Assembly (NCBI GenBank): GCA_964344685.1
Contig: CAYFOK010000001.1
Location: 124,001 to 188,000, forward strand
Reading direction: 5' to 3'
Length of the DNA stretch: 64,000 bases
Origin: Scalindua sp964344685
Lineage (GTDB): Bacteria > Planctomycetota > Brocadiia > Brocadiales > Scalinduaceae
Shown here: positions 15,921 through 26,002 of the stretch, in pieces
How the letters are laid out: each line of letters starts with the position of its first letter
Numbering within the stretch: position 1 is the first letter of the stretch
Translations under genes and position numbers: made by a program
The notes under the pieces: generated by a model
Databases searched by the model: none
What the model saw: only the letters and a program-made list of their open reading frames with translations
Told to the model about the DNA's origin: nothing

Positions 15921-17516
15921 ATGAATTTTCTGATCCAGTCAACAACTCTTAATTACAAAATAAACCATAAGGTTGCATTATGTCTGAAGGAAATATTTCC
16001 GGATAGCAAGTTTGGTGTAATTACAGGAGAGAAGAAAAAATTTCTTGAAGAACAGAACGAGTTAAAATACGAATTTGTACATGACATATCAAACATTCAT
16101 CTGGATTTTCTTAAAGAAGAATTTTCAATAAATGAACTTAGAGAATTTGAAGAAACCATACCGGAAAAAAGTTTATGGCGATTTATTGCAATGGACAGGC
16201 ATTACGGCCGCTCTTTTTGTAAAGGTGCATCCGAATATTTCGATCCAAAAACGCACATTACTGGAAATGGCAGACAGGAAGATATACTCAGGGTGGTTAA
16301 TGGCTACATTAGATATTTCAAAAGGATACTGACAGAACTTAATGCTGATGTGGTTCTTTTTTTCCCCGGACTGCATTCAATGCTGACTCCAATTCTGGAA
16401 CAGACTTGCATAAACATGGATATTTTACACCTCGCCTTAGTGGGCAGTAGAGTAAGTAATTACTACTCCATAACTCCAAGTAAACATCAAACGTTTCCGC
16501 ATATTGAAGATACATATAAAAAAATAATAAGAAAGGAGATTGACATAGATCTCACACCTGGAGCGGAGTGCTATGATGAAATATTATCTTCGGCCAAGGG
16601 CAAGGGTTATTCTTACCACCATAAAATGGTAGTAAAGCTCATGTCCGGATTCTCAGAACAGAAGAAGGCACCTACAAGTTATGTTACCTTGTTTGCAAGG
16701 TCGTTGGCCAGGAGTGTAAAATCATGGATTAAAATTAGAAGAGGCCAGGTGGCAAGAGGTTTTGATGTTGGTCAATATGGCATAAGATACTTTTTATTTA
16801 GTACTTATCATAATTTATTGCTTGCATATCAGCGAAGGAGATTACTGAGTAGTAGCTTATATGATGACTATGATCCTGATGCTAAATATTTATATTATCC
16901 GCTTACCGGTCAACCGGAATATGCAACACAGGTAATGGATAATATGTGGATAAATCAATTGACTATTATTGAAGCGCTGGCAAAAAGTGTTCCGTTTGAC
17001 TGGAAGGTTTATGTTAAAGAACACCCTGGAACAGTTGGCTGGCGTGTCAGGCCGTTTTCATTCTATAAAGAGATCAAAGAGTATCCGAATGTAAGGCTGA
17101 TACCAATTGATATGGAAAATATACCGGTAGTTAAGAATTCACAGATGGTTGTTGCCATTAATAGTACGGTAGCATGGGAAGCTGTATTATTTCATAATAA
17201 GCCGATTATTACCTTTGGTAACCCTATTTATAATGTAACAGGATTGTCTAAGCGATGTTCTGATTTGACAGAATTATCCCGGCTTATACATGATGAATGC
17301 AAGAGGATAGATAAAATCAGCGCTGAAGAGAGAAAGAGGAGGTTGGTTGCTTTACTAAATGCCATCCTGCTCAATTCCATTTGGATTAAAAACCCTGTAG
17401 CGACGCTCTCAGATCTGGATCCGGAGAATTTCTGTCAGGATGAACTTGAAAGTAATGCCAGAACTATTGCAAATGCTATAAAAGAACATGCTAGCAGGTA
17501 TAATTTGCAGAAGTGA
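15921..17516 (+). CDS. Capsule polysaccharide biosynthesis-type protein (KpsC/KpsS-like)
   Basis: A 531-residue soluble protein. The second half has the layout of capsule polysaccharide biosynthesis proteins: YYPLTGQPE (about 330-338), VYVKEHPGTVGW (about 362-373) and MVVAINSTVAWEAVLF (about 410-425), followed by KPIITFGNP. In KpsC/KpsS such motifs belong to CMP-Kdo-using transferase domains, so this protein could use a CMP-activated ulosonic acid made by this locus; that is inference. The N-terminal 250 residues are not recognised. The start is one base after the preceding stop. Confidence 0.7.
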   Translation: MNFLIQSTTLNYKINHKVALCLKEIFPDSKFGVITGEKKKFLEEQNELKYEFVHDISNIHLDFLKEEFSINELREFEETIPEKSLWRFIAMDRHYGRSFCKGASEYFDPKTHITGNGRQEDILRVVNGYIRYFKRILTELNADVVLFFPGLHSMLTPILEQTCINMDILHLALVGSRVSNYYSITPSKHQTFPHIEDTYKKIIRKEIDIDLTPGAECYDEILSSAKGKGYSYHHKMVVKLMSGFSEQKKAPTSYVTLFARSLARSVKSWIKIRRGQVARGFDVGQYGIRYFLFSTYHNLLLAYQRRRLLSSSLYDDYDPDAKYLYYPLTGQPEYATQVMDNMWINQLTIIEALAKSVPFDWKVYVKEHPGTVGWRVRPFSFYKEIKEYPNVRLIPIDMENIPVVKNSQMVVAINSTVAWEAVLFHNKPIITFGNPIYNVTGLSKRCSDLTELSRLIHDECKRIDKISAEERKRRLVALLNAILLNSIWIKNPVATLSDLDPENFCQDELESNARTIANAIKEHASRYNLQK

Positions 17517-17543
17517 AAATTTTTTGTTAATACAATGTGACAT

Positions 17544-19340
17544 ATGGTGACGATTACGAACAATTCGGTATTTTCTAAGTTGTTTAGAAGGTTTAAGTAC
17601 ATATGTCAACTTATTATTAAGACACCATACTTTGGGTGGATCATTTTTCTCCAGGTCTTAAGTGGTTTTTTTACTATTGCAGGGATACCAATGCTTATTC
17701 CTGTACTTGAATATGCAAAGAATGATGTTCCGGGAGAGAAAAATTCCGCCAAATTAGAATTGCTTGGCAAGATTTTCAATATGCTGAATATTGAACCGTC
17801 ATTTCTAATTCTTCTTGCTTGTGCTACTTTGCTTATTTTTTCCGGTCAGATATTAGTATTTGTCTCAACAATTGTTGCAAATTTCTCTCAGCAGAGGCTT
17901 TCTATGGAATATAGAAAAAGGATTTTCCGCTCTTACAGCAGTGTAGACTGGTTATGGATTACGAAGGATAAATCCGGAGAAATGAATCATGCAATTTTGA
18001 GAGAAGCTGATGGGGCAGGTGTTGCACATTTGAACTCTCAAAGGATTGTCATCTATCTGATACAGTTAACAGTGTTTATTTTTATTGTTGTCAGGTTGTC
18101 GTTTTCTGCCCTGATCCTGGCGATCGTTCTGTATATGGCACTGTTTCTCATAAATGCATGGAATTCCGAATCTGTTCGTAAATTATCCGGGCAATTTAAT
18201 GAAATATTCAAGAAGATTGCAAATTCTACAGTTAATCTTCTTCAGAACAAGAAGTTTTTTAAATCATCAATGTTGGTTGATGTATTCCTGATGAGGGTGT
18301 TTGATTATATTGATAAAACTGTCAGAGTGAAAAAACTCACTATTTTGAGAGAAGAATTACAAAATCTCTGGACTTTTCTTATAACGTTCAGCTTTATTGT
18401 TTTGCTAATGGGTTTTAGAAATATATTAAACATAGGTTTCTCTGAATTGTTGGTGCTACTCCTGGTGTTTATGAGATTAGGGCCACATTTTAACTCCCTC
18501 TTTACCGCGTACCTGGCATTGAATGTGCAAATCCCGGTTCACCAATCTGTTGAAAATCGCTTAAAGGATCTGGAAGCGAATGAGGAGGTGATGGGCACTG
18601 AGGTGTTTAATTATGATAAACCAATAAGTTTTGTAGATGTTAGTTTTAAATACCCTGACGGCAAACAGGTGATCAACAAGATCAGCCTGAAGGTAGATCC
18701 ATTTCAAAGCGTTGCATTTGTAGGGAGTTCCGGTGCGGGAAAATCAACTATTCTGGATCTTTTTCTGGGCCTACTAAAGCCTGCTTCAGGTAAAATCTGC
18801 TATGGAGAGATACCGTGCGAAAGCCTTGATACTGGAGCTTTCAGAAAAGGTATTGCATATGTAAGTCAGGAAACAACGTTACTGGATGGTACTTTATTAG
18901 AGAATTTAACAATAGGCTGCAGGCATGCAAATGAAGAAACAATTGAAGATATATGCAAACGTGTACACATTGACAGATTAATATCTAAGTTACCGGATGG
19001 TATTGATACGGAAATAGGCGAGAATGGTATCATGCTTTCCGGTGGCCAGAAAGAAATGGTTGCTATTGCCAGAGCTCTATTAATGAAACCAAAGATCCTT
19101 ATTCTGGATGAGGCAACCAGTGAGCTGGATAGTGAAACTGAACAGCTGATGCAGGACGCCATTAAAGGGTTTAGCCATGAAATGACTATTGTCATGGTTG
19201 CACATAGGCTTTCAACTGTAAAGCAAGCTGATAAAATTTTTGTGATAGAAAATGGATCTATCTGTGAGGCCGGAAAGTACGATGAATTGTTAAAGAAAAA
19301 AGGCAGGTTGCATTATTTGGATTCCTTACAAACAACATAA
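17544..19340 (+). CDS. ABC transporter, fused permease and ATPase (MsbA/PglK-like)
   Basis: A 598-residue half-transporter. The N-terminal membrane domain has about six helices (roughly 25-320, beginning GWIIFLQVLSGFFTIAGIPM) and the ATPase covers about 345-598. The ATPase shows Walker A GSSGAGKST (about 393-401), signature LSGGQ (about 498-502), Walker B ILILDEATSELD (about 518-529) and the H-loop VAHRLS. Exporters of this type flip lipid-linked sugars (PglK, MsbA) or export lipids. Placed among glycosyltransferases and with no Wzx seen here, it is the best flippase candidate for the glycan, though that is inferred. Confidence 0.9.
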   Translation: MVTITNNSVFSKLFRRFKYICQLIIKTPYFGWIIFLQVLSGFFTIAGIPMLIPVLEYAKNDVPGEKNSAKLELLGKIFNMLNIEPSFLILLACATLLIFSGQILVFVSTIVANFSQQRLSMEYRKRIFRSYSSVDWLWITKDKSGEMNHAILREADGAGVAHLNSQRIVIYLIQLTVFIFIVVRLSFSALILAIVLYMALFLINAWNSESVRKLSGQFNEIFKKIANSTVNLLQNKKFFKSSMLVDVFLMRVFDYIDKTVRVKKLTILREELQNLWTFLITFSFIVLLMGFRNILNIGFSELLVLLLVFMRLGPHFNSLFTAYLALNVQIPVHQSVENRLKDLEANEEVMGTEVFNYDKPISFVDVSFKYPDGKQVINKISLKVDPFQSVAFVGSSGAGKSTILDLFLGLLKPASGKICYGEIPCESLDTGAFRKGIAYVSQETTLLDGTLLENLTIGCRHANEETIEDICKRVHIDRLISKLPDGIDTEIGENGIMLSGGQKEMVAIARALLMKPKILILDEATSELDSETEQLMQDAIKGFSHEMTIVMVAHRLSTVKQADKIFVIENGSICEAGKYDELLKKKGRLHYLDSLQTT

Positions 19341-19394
19341 TTTCAAATCTAGATATAAATTGTTCCATTCAATCAAAGTATTTGAGGGAAAACC

Positions 19395-20309
19395 ATGAGC
19401 GAGTCTGATTACAGTGAAGAAACAAGAGCTGTTTATCATAAACAGCACATACGGATTGCTGAAGACAAAAGAGCTATGCAAAGATTTATAGGCATGTTTA
19501 GTACTGATTATTTCGGGCTGGGAGATGACTATTTTAAGGGCAAAAGGATTCTAGAAGCGGGCTGTGGCAATACTGCCAAAGTCATGATCGCTTTAAACAG
19601 GTTTGGCGCTGCAGATCTTCATGGAATAGAAACCGGTGATGAGTTTTTTCCAGTGGCGAAATCCAGTCTGGAAGAGTATGATGTATCTTTAGAGTCGGTA
19701 ACTCTCAAAAGTGCCAGTCTGCTTGATATACCTTACGAAAATAACTATTTTGATTTTGTCGTTTGTCACGGTGCTTTACTACACCTGAATAATTTAAGTG
19801 AAGTGGAAACCGCCTTTTCTGAATTAGTCAGAGTTACAAAACCAGAAGGCCATCTATATACAGTTTATTGTACTATTGGAGGACTTTTTGAGGATGCAAT
19901 ATTTCCTGCCATAAGAAAATACTATAGGGAAAACGATGTTTTTAAAAGGTTTATGGACAACGTTTCTCCTGAAGATTTTCATAATATAATTGATTTAATC
20001 ATGAAAGGGCTGGAAAAATATGATGGCGAGAAGATAAACCTGTCAGCATTGAAGAATCTCTTTGATGTAGATTTCAGTGTGTTCCTCCAGAATTTTACTC
20101 AAGCGCCAGTACGCCTTTCTATAAGTGAAGAATTTATTAGAAAATTGTACTCTGACAATGGCTTAAACAATGTCAGGCGTCTGCGGCGATATGTAAAAAG
20201 AAAGAATATTCGAAAATTCTTTGCTCCACTCCATTATGAAGTGGACCATCCTGTCAGTAAAATGCTGTATGGTTGTGGTAGCCTGGAATTTATTGGGACA
20301 ATAAAGTAG
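19395..20309 (+). CDS. Class I SAM-dependent methyltransferase
   Basis: A 304-residue methyltransferase with SAM motif I ILEAGCGNTAK (about 52-62) and post-motifs DFVVCHGALLHLNNL (about 117-131), typical of Methyltransf_11-like small-molecule or sugar methyltransferases. The C-terminal 110 residues are basic and lack a named domain. A good Shine-Dalgarno GAGGG (19384-19388) precedes ATG 19395 at six bases. The location between an ABC exporter and a sugar C-methyltransferase-like gene suggests a sugar or glycan substrate; this is not proven. Confidence 0.82.
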   Translation: MSESDYSEETRAVYHKQHIRIAEDKRAMQRFIGMFSTDYFGLGDDYFKGKRILEAGCGNTAKVMIALNRFGAADLHGIETGDEFFPVAKSSLEEYDVSLESVTLKSASLLDIPYENNYFDFVVCHGALLHLNNLSEVETAFSELVRVTKPEGHLYTVYCTIGGLFEDAIFPAIRKYYRENDVFKRFMDNVSPEDFHNIIDLIMKGLEKYDGEKINLSALKNLFDVDFSVFLQNFTQAPVRLSISEEFIRKLYSDNGLNNVRRLRRYVKRKNIRKFFAPLHYEVDHPVSKMLYGCGSLEFIGTIK

Positions 20310-20382
20310 TTAACTGTTAACAACCGGAAATTTGCCTGTAATGAGAATGTTGAATAATCATAGCAGGTTATAGAGTAAAAAA

Positions 20383-21663
20383 ATGTCAAATTACAAGGAA
20401 ATTAAACAGTGCAGAATATGTGGTAACAATGATATGTTTCCAATTCTGCATTTAGGGAAGCAAGTATTAACCGGAGTTTTTCCAAAAAGCAGAGATCAGA
20501 TTATTGCATCAGCTCCGTTAGAACTGGTTAAGTGCCAGGAAAGAGGCAGTAGTGGCGGTTGTGGGCTGGTACAGCTTAGGCATTCTTTTGGCTTAAGTGA
20601 TATGTATGGTGAAAACTACGGATATCGCTCAGGTCTGAATTGTTCGATGGTTGAGCATCTGCACAATAAGGTTAAAACAATTTTGAGCAGGATATCAGTT
20701 TCTCCTGGAGATCTGGTTATTGATATAGGCAGTAATGACAGTACTCTCCTGCAGGCATATCCTCATGATCTGGTTCTGGTAGGGGTAGACCCCACAGGGA
20801 GTAAATTCGGGAAATACTATCCTGATCGTGTACAACTGATACCAGATTTCTTTTCGTCACATCTGGTTGACAAACGCTGTGGAGGGAAGAAAGCAAGGAT
20901 TATTACCTCAATTGCCATGTTCTACGATTTGGAAGCACCAATAGATTTTGTAGAGCAAATTTATCACACTTTAGCAGATGATGGTGTCTGGGTATTTGAA
21001 CAAAGTTATCTCCCGACAATGCTGGAGACAAATAGTTATGATACTATATGTCATGAGCATCTGGAATATTACAGGTTAAAACAAATCAAATGGATAATGG
21101 ATAAAGTGGGGTTCAAAATAATTGATATTGAATCAAATATGGTTAATGGAGGAAGCTTTTCCGTTACTGTTGCAAAGCAGAATTCTCATTATCCGGAAGC
21201 GGTATCGATTGTAGAGGAAATGCTTAAAGAAGAAATACGTAGAGGGTTAGATACCGAAAAACCGTATTTAGAGTTTAAACAACGCGTTTACAGTCATAGA
21301 GATCAGTTGCTTCGTGTATTAGAAGAAAGTAAGCGTGAAGGAAAGAAAATATTTGGCTATGGAGCGTCAACGAAAGGGAATGTTGTTTTACAGTTTTGTG
21401 ATTTGACTGAAAATCATATTCCGTTTATTGCGGAAGTAAATTCAGACAAATTCGGCAGTTTTACTCCTGGAAATTACATACCAATTATCTCTGAAGAGGA
21501 GGCCAGGGCTATGAAACCAGATTGTTTTATGGTGCTGCCATGGCATTTTAAAGAAAACATAATCAAAAGAGAGAGCGCGTTTCTGGAAGGCGGAGGTGAA
21601 CTGTTGTTTTATCTGCCCCAGCTTGAATTGGTTAATTCAGATACCATAAATCAGAAAAAATAG
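20383..21663 (+). CDS. NDP-sugar C-methyltransferase-like protein (zinc-binding N-terminus, C-terminal methyltransferase domain)
   Basis: The 426 residues have the three-part layout of NovU/TylC3/TcaB9-type sugar C-3 methyltransferases. The first part is a putative zinc-binding domain with Cys10, Cys13, Cys51 and Cys60. The second is a SAM-binding core with VIDIGSNDSTLL (112-123). The third is a C-terminal domain with GYGASTKGN (about 325-333), FIAEVNSDKFG and the PWHFKENI segment. These enzymes methylate keto deoxysugars to form branched-chain sugars, so a C-methyl sugar is expected in the glycan. The gene stands alone between two intergenic gaps of 73 and 190 bases. Confidence 0.87.
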   Translation: MSNYKEIKQCRICGNNDMFPILHLGKQVLTGVFPKSRDQIIASAPLELVKCQERGSSGGCGLVQLRHSFGLSDMYGENYGYRSGLNCSMVEHLHNKVKTILSRISVSPGDLVIDIGSNDSTLLQAYPHDLVLVGVDPTGSKFGKYYPDRVQLIPDFFSSHLVDKRCGGKKARIITSIAMFYDLEAPIDFVEQIYHTLADDGVWVFEQSYLPTMLETNSYDTICHEHLEYYRLKQIKWIMDKVGFKIIDIESNMVNGGSFSVTVAKQNSHYPEAVSIVEEMLKEEIRRGLDTEKPYLEFKQRVYSHRDQLLRVLEESKREGKKIFGYGASTKGNVVLQFCDLTENHIPFIAEVNSDKFGSFTPGNYIPIISEEEARAMKPDCFMVLPWHFKENIIKRESAFLEGGGELLFYLPQLELVNSDTINQKK

Positions 21664-21853
21664 AAGCTTGCTTTTTTAGATAAATTGAGTTGATGTCTCA
21701 AGTGAACCCATTCACATGGTATCAATTCGCTTTATGATTTTCATATCCATACTCTTGATCCGGGATTTTCATCACAGTAATTACACATTTGTTGTCTACA
21801 CATAGATTGATAAAAATACCGAGTTTCCCCGCAAGCAGAAGTTTACGTAATCA

Positions 21854-22906
21854 ATGTTAATTGACAAAAATACTTTTATTCCATCAAAGATCAGAAACCG
21901 ATATGAAATAATAAGGTCTTTTCGCAGGGGTCAATCAAAAATAAGGGCATTTCCTAATGAATTAAACCTGGAAATTACAAATAATTGCAATCTTGCATGT
22001 ATTATGTGTCCAAGGCCTAATATGAAGAGAGATGTAGGCTCTATGGAATATGATCTGTTCAAGAGAATTATTGATCAGGTTAAGGAGCATGTGGATCTGG
22101 TATATATTGCCGGTGGGCTGGGGGAGCCTACATTACATAAGAGATTAGAGGAGATGATAACCTACGCCAGGGGTGCCGGTGTGAGGGTAGGACTTTCAAC
22201 AAACGCTACAACATTAAATCCGGGAACCAGTAAAGCGATCTTTGATGCCAGGCCGGATTTGATTTTACTTTCCTTAGATGGAGCGACTAAGGAGATTCAT
22301 GAAAAGATCAGAGTGGGTTCAAACTTTGAGGAGACAATGTCAAAGGTAGAATACTTTTTAAGAGAAAAAGATCTGAGAAATATAGGACAATTATATACAA
22401 TTGTTCAGATGATATACATGTCTGAGAACAAGATTGAAATGGATAGTTTTCGAAAGAGATGGCTCAGCTTTAAAGGTATAAACGAGATACGTATGAAAAA
22501 ATATATTCGTCTCCAGGGAGCCAGTGAATATCCTGAAAACAATTCGGCTGTAATTGCAAATCAGTACAAATCATGCATTCTGCCATGGCGACAGATCTCC
22601 ATTTCATGGGATGGGAAGGTTGCAATTTGTTGCCGCGATCTGGATTATACAGAAATAATTGGAGACGCTGCCGTACACTCAATACATGAGATATGGAATT
22701 CAGAGAAAATGGTAAATTATCGTAAGTTGATTGCAAGCGGTAATAAGAAAAAGATTTCAATATGTAAAAATTGCCCTGGTATTCCAACCAACTTTGCAAC
22801 AAGAATGGGAGCAATCCTGTTTGATAGCTTGACCATCAGAAAGATTCTGCCTGCTATGGAGAAGGTTGTTTTGTGGACCGGTATCAAGGCCTTGGATTAC
22901 GGTTAA
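21854..22906 (+). CDS. Radical SAM/SPASM protein
   Basis: A 350-residue radical SAM enzyme with Cys45-x3-Cys49-x2-Cys52 in NNCNLACIMCP. A SPASM-type tail follows: Cys in SCILPWRQISISWDGKV (about 240), paired Cys in AICCRD (about 258) and ICKNCPG (about 300). It is smaller than but similar in layout to the enzyme at 5642. The 190-base gap upstream (21664-21853) contains short hairpins (TTGAG/CTCAA at 21685-21701 and GTGAA/TTCAC at 21702-21715) but no convincing promoter or terminator. The substrate is unknown; neighbours point to glycan chemistry. Confidence 0.85.
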   Translation: MLIDKNTFIPSKIRNRYEIIRSFRRGQSKIRAFPNELNLEITNNCNLACIMCPRPNMKRDVGSMEYDLFKRIIDQVKEHVDLVYIAGGLGEPTLHKRLEEMITYARGAGVRVGLSTNATTLNPGTSKAIFDARPDLILLSLDGATKEIHEKIRVGSNFEETMSKVEYFLREKDLRNIGQLYTIVQMIYMSENKIEMDSFRKRWLSFKGINEIRMKKYIRLQGASEYPENNSAVIANQYKSCILPWRQISISWDGKVAICCRDLDYTEIIGDAAVHSIHEIWNSEKMVNYRKLIASGNKKKISICKNCPGIPTNFATRMGAILFDSLTIRKILPAMEKVVLWTGIKALDYG

Positions 22907-23069
22907 CACAGTCACTTGTGCTCTATAAGGGTTTTATATTCCTGATAAAAAATTACTTTAGACGTGACAGTTTGCAAATCAATTTGTGGAATCCCCCCTG
23001 TTAGTTCTTTATACATTAAGGATGCTGTTGCAATAGAGGTTATTTGCTTCTATTTGCAGGAAAGGTCAG

Positions 23070-24500
23070 ATGGCTAATAAAACACTGGTATTCATACCAA
23101 CTTATAATGAACGTGATAATGTAGAGAAGATTTGCCATGATATATTGGAGCTGGGGCTGGACCTGGACATTTTATTCATGGATGATAACTCTCCTGATGG
23201 AACGGGAGCAGTCCTGGATACACTCTCTGAGAAATATTCCAACGTCCATGTTGCTCATCGCACCGGTAAGCTGGGAATAGGAAGTGCTCATATAGATGGC
23301 ATTAATTGGGCGTATGACCAGGAATATTCTACTCTAATAACAATGGACTGCGACTTTACACATCAGCCTGAATCAATCCCTGATTTTATAAGTAAATCTG
23401 ATTCTTTTGATATAGTTGTAGGGTCGAGGTTTATGTTCAAGAAAAGTTTATGTGAATGGAATCTTTTTCGTAAGGCGATGACATTCCTCGGTCATTTTCT
23501 GACCACAAATTGTTTGAAAATGACATATGATGCAACAGGTGCTTACCGCCTTTATCGACTGGACAGGATTCCACGTAAGGTTTTCCATATTGTTAATTCC
23601 AAGACATATTCTTTTTTCTTCGAGAGTTTGTATATTTTAAATATCAACAAATACTCAATTGTAGAAATTCCAATCGAGCTGCCGGCACGCACTTACGGGC
23701 ACTCTAAGATGTCGCTTAAGGAAGTACTTAAAAGTGTTTCCCATTTGTTGTACATTTATCTCATGAAGATAATTGATGTGGACAGGTTTCTTGTTGATGA
23801 AAATTGTCAGCATGGGAATTCAGAGACCGTTCCGGAAAATGATCAGGAATGGGATGAGTATTGGAAGAATAAAAAACGGCAATCTCTTATGGTTTACGAT
23901 TTAATAGCGGCGTTTTATAGAAAATTTATTATTAAGAGAACATTAAACTATTTTATAAGAAAACAATTTAAAAAAGATGCTAAATTATTACATGCGGGGT
24001 GTGGCAGTGGGCAGGTTGACGTTGATTTGTATAGTCACGCTTCAATTACTGCCATAGATATCTCAAAGGAAGCCCTCTCTTTTTACCAAAAAGCGAATAA
24101 AGGTGTATGTGAATTACTCCATGGAAGTATTTTTGAGATGCCGGTTGAGGACGAATCATTTGACGGAGTTTATAATCTTGGGGTGTTTGAACATTTTTCC
24201 GGTGAAGATATTCATAAAATCTTGATTGAATTTCATCGTGTTTTAAAGCCTGACGGGAAAATTGTCATCTTCTGGCCGCCAAGATACGGACTAAGTGTGG
24301 CGGCTCTAAAGATTGCCCATTATGTCCTGAATAATTTGTTAAAGAGGAGTGTCAGTCTGCATCCGAATGAGCCTTCTCTTCTTAAATCAAAAAAACAGGC
24401 TCAATCCTTTCTTAAGGACTCAAGATTTGAACTTATTGATTACTATTTTGGAGTTAAGGATCTGTTTACGCAGGTAATTATAGTGGGCAGGAAGGTATAG
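23070..24500 (+). CDS. Fusion: GT2 glycosyltransferase (dolichol-phosphate mannosyltransferase-like) + SAM methyltransferase
   Basis: The 476 residues split in two. Residues 1 to about 235 are a DPM1-like GT2 domain with FIPTYNERDNVEK, DDNSPDGTG (38-46) and the metal-binding MDCDFTHQPE (92-101); such enzymes transfer a sugar to a polyprenyl phosphate. Residues about 260-476 are a class I methyltransferase with LLHAGCGSGQVD (about 305-316) and YNLGVFEHF. No membrane anchor helices follow the GT2 part, unlike long DPM enzymes. A strong Shine-Dalgarno AGGAAAGG (23058-23065) sets ATG 23070. The 163-base gap upstream shows no clear promoter. The fusion suggests that a lipid-linked sugar is made and methylated by one protein. 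Confidence 0.85.
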   Translation: MANKTLVFIPTYNERDNVEKICHDILELGLDLDILFMDDNSPDGTGAVLDTLSEKYSNVHVAHRTGKLGIGSAHIDGINWAYDQEYSTLITMDCDFTHQPESIPDFISKSDSFDIVVGSRFMFKKSLCEWNLFRKAMTFLGHFLTTNCLKMTYDATGAYRLYRLDRIPRKVFHIVNSKTYSFFFESLYILNINKYSIVEIPIELPARTYGHSKMSLKEVLKSVSHLLYIYLMKIIDVDRFLVDENCQHGNSETVPENDQEWDEYWKNKKRQSLMVYDLIAAFYRKFIIKRTLNYFIRKQFKKDAKLLHAGCGSGQVDVDLYSHASITAIDISKEALSFYQKANKGVCELLHGSIFEMPVEDESFDGVYNLGVFEHFSGEDIHKILIEFHRVLKPDGKIVIFWPPRYGLSVAALKIAHYVLNNLLKRSVSLHPNEPSLLKSKKQAQSFLKDSRFELIDYYFGVKDLFTQVIIVGRKV

Positions 24501-24586
24501 AATCCCGGTACTTTAGCATTATTTACTCTAATGTTGGTAAATTTCAAAAAAAGAATTTCAAAAGCCGTATATGTAGTGGAGCTTGA

Positions 24587-25999
24587 TTGTTGGTTGATTT
24601 AATACTGATCCACCCTCCTATTAACTTAACTTCCTGGGAACTGAAACTCGGAAGCAAACTTCCCCCGATGGGACTTGCAAGTCTTGCCAGTTATGTTCGT
24701 GAAAAAGGTGTTTCTGTTAAAATATTGGATGCCTTGAACCTTGGCCTTAGTATCGATTCAGTCCTGGATTACGTTAGACAGAACTCCCCATCATATGTTG
24801 GGATTACTGCCACAACAAATATGATCTTTCCTTCTGAAATGCTTGCCGGAAAGATAAAGGAGCTTTTTCCTGAGATTATAACAATCATAGGAGGGGCTCA
24901 TATATCGGCATTGCCGGAAGAAACAATAGAACGGTTTTCCTCATTTGATGTAGGTATTGTTGGAGAAGGAGAGAAGACATTATATGAAATCATAAGCAGT
25001 GGTAAGATAGATTCCAGTATTACAGGGATTGTTTTCAAAAAAGACGGAACGGTGATAAAAACAGCTGCAAGGAAATATATTGAGGATTTAGATGAAATTC
25101 CTTTTCCTGCATACGACTTAATGGATGGTTTCCCGGATTTTTATAGACCCACCCCCAATAATTACTCAAGCTTGCCTGTTGCACCGGTGATATCATCTCG
25201 GGGTTGTCCTTACAGTTGTACATTTTGTGACAGAGGTGTATTTGGTAGTAAATTACGTGCCTGGTCGATTGACTATTTAATCTCACTGCTTAAGCATTTA
25301 CAGGATAGATATAAAATAAACGAGGTATGCTTTTATGATGATATCTTTATTCTAAATAAAAAGAAACTCTATGAGTTTATCGATAAGAAATCTACAAATA
25401 ATCTGAATATTACATGGAGCTGTGAAGGAAGAGTTGATCAGCTGGACGAACAGACATTAAAGGATATGAGGAAAGCTGGTTGCTGGCAGATAAACTATGG
25501 TATCGAAAGCGGGTCACAGCCTGTTTTAGATGGATTACACAAGAATATTAAAGTGAAGCAGATCAGAGATACCTTGATTGCTACAAAAAAAGTAAAAATG
25601 AGTGCCAGGGCCTACTTGATTATTGGTTCGCCACCGGAAACTTTGCAAACGTTAGAAGAAAACAGGGAGTTAATACTTAGTGTTCCCCTGACTGACATAC
25701 ATATAAGCTATTTTACTCCGTTACCCGGGTCGGAGGTTTATAAAGAAGTTATGAATACGAATAGGATGGAAGATTTAAAAGATATAAACCAATACCGCAT
25801 CAACTATTTACCTCCGGGTATAAGTAAAGAGGTACTAATAAATTATATGAATAGTTTATATAGGCGTTTTTATTTCCATCCCAGAAGATTATTGCGATAT
25901 TTCTTTATGTTATTTAACCGGCACAAGACTGCCCATTTGGTGAAGTCACTCTTCGTTTTCATGAAACTTTTGTTTGCAAAAGATGCTTCAAAGAAATAA
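24587..25999 (+). CDS. B12-binding-domain radical SAM protein
   Basis: A 470-residue enzyme with an N-terminal cobalamin-binding-type domain (opening LILIHPPINLTSWE, then LASLASYVREKG and IIGGAHISALPEE near 101-112) and a radical SAM core with Cys207-x3-Cys211-x2-Cys214 in SRGCPYSCTFC. The C-terminal 80 residues are basic and partly hydrophobic. The layout matches BchE/hopanoid-type and anaerobic methylase families. The start is TTG 24587, or TTG 24590; no ATG fits. It is followed three bases later by a large membrane protein. Substrate unknown. Confidence 0.87.
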   Translation: MLVDLILIHPPINLTSWELKLGSKLPPMGLASLASYVREKGVSVKILDALNLGLSIDSVLDYVRQNSPSYVGITATTNMIFPSEMLAGKIKELFPEIITIIGGAHISALPEETIERFSSFDVGIVGEGEKTLYEIISSGKIDSSITGIVFKKDGTVIKTAARKYIEDLDEIPFPAYDLMDGFPDFYRPTPNNYSSLPVAPVISSRGCPYSCTFCDRGVFGSKLRAWSIDYLISLLKHLQDRYKINEVCFYDDIFILNKKKLYEFIDKKSTNNLNITWSCEGRVDQLDEQTLKDMRKAGCWQINYGIESGSQPVLDGLHKNIKVKQIRDTLIATKKVKMSARAYLIIGSPPETLQTLEENRELILSVPLTDIHISYFTPLPGSEVYKEVMNTNRMEDLKDINQYRINYLPPGISKEVLINYMNSLYRRFYFHPRRLLRYFFMLFNRHKTAHLVKSLFVFMKLLFAKDASKK

Positions 26000-26002
26000 A
26001 TC

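Noticed and set aside
21664..21853. 190-base gap searched for a small gene or RNA
   Set aside because: Only two short 5-bp hairpins are present; no open frame, promoter or RNA fold stands out.
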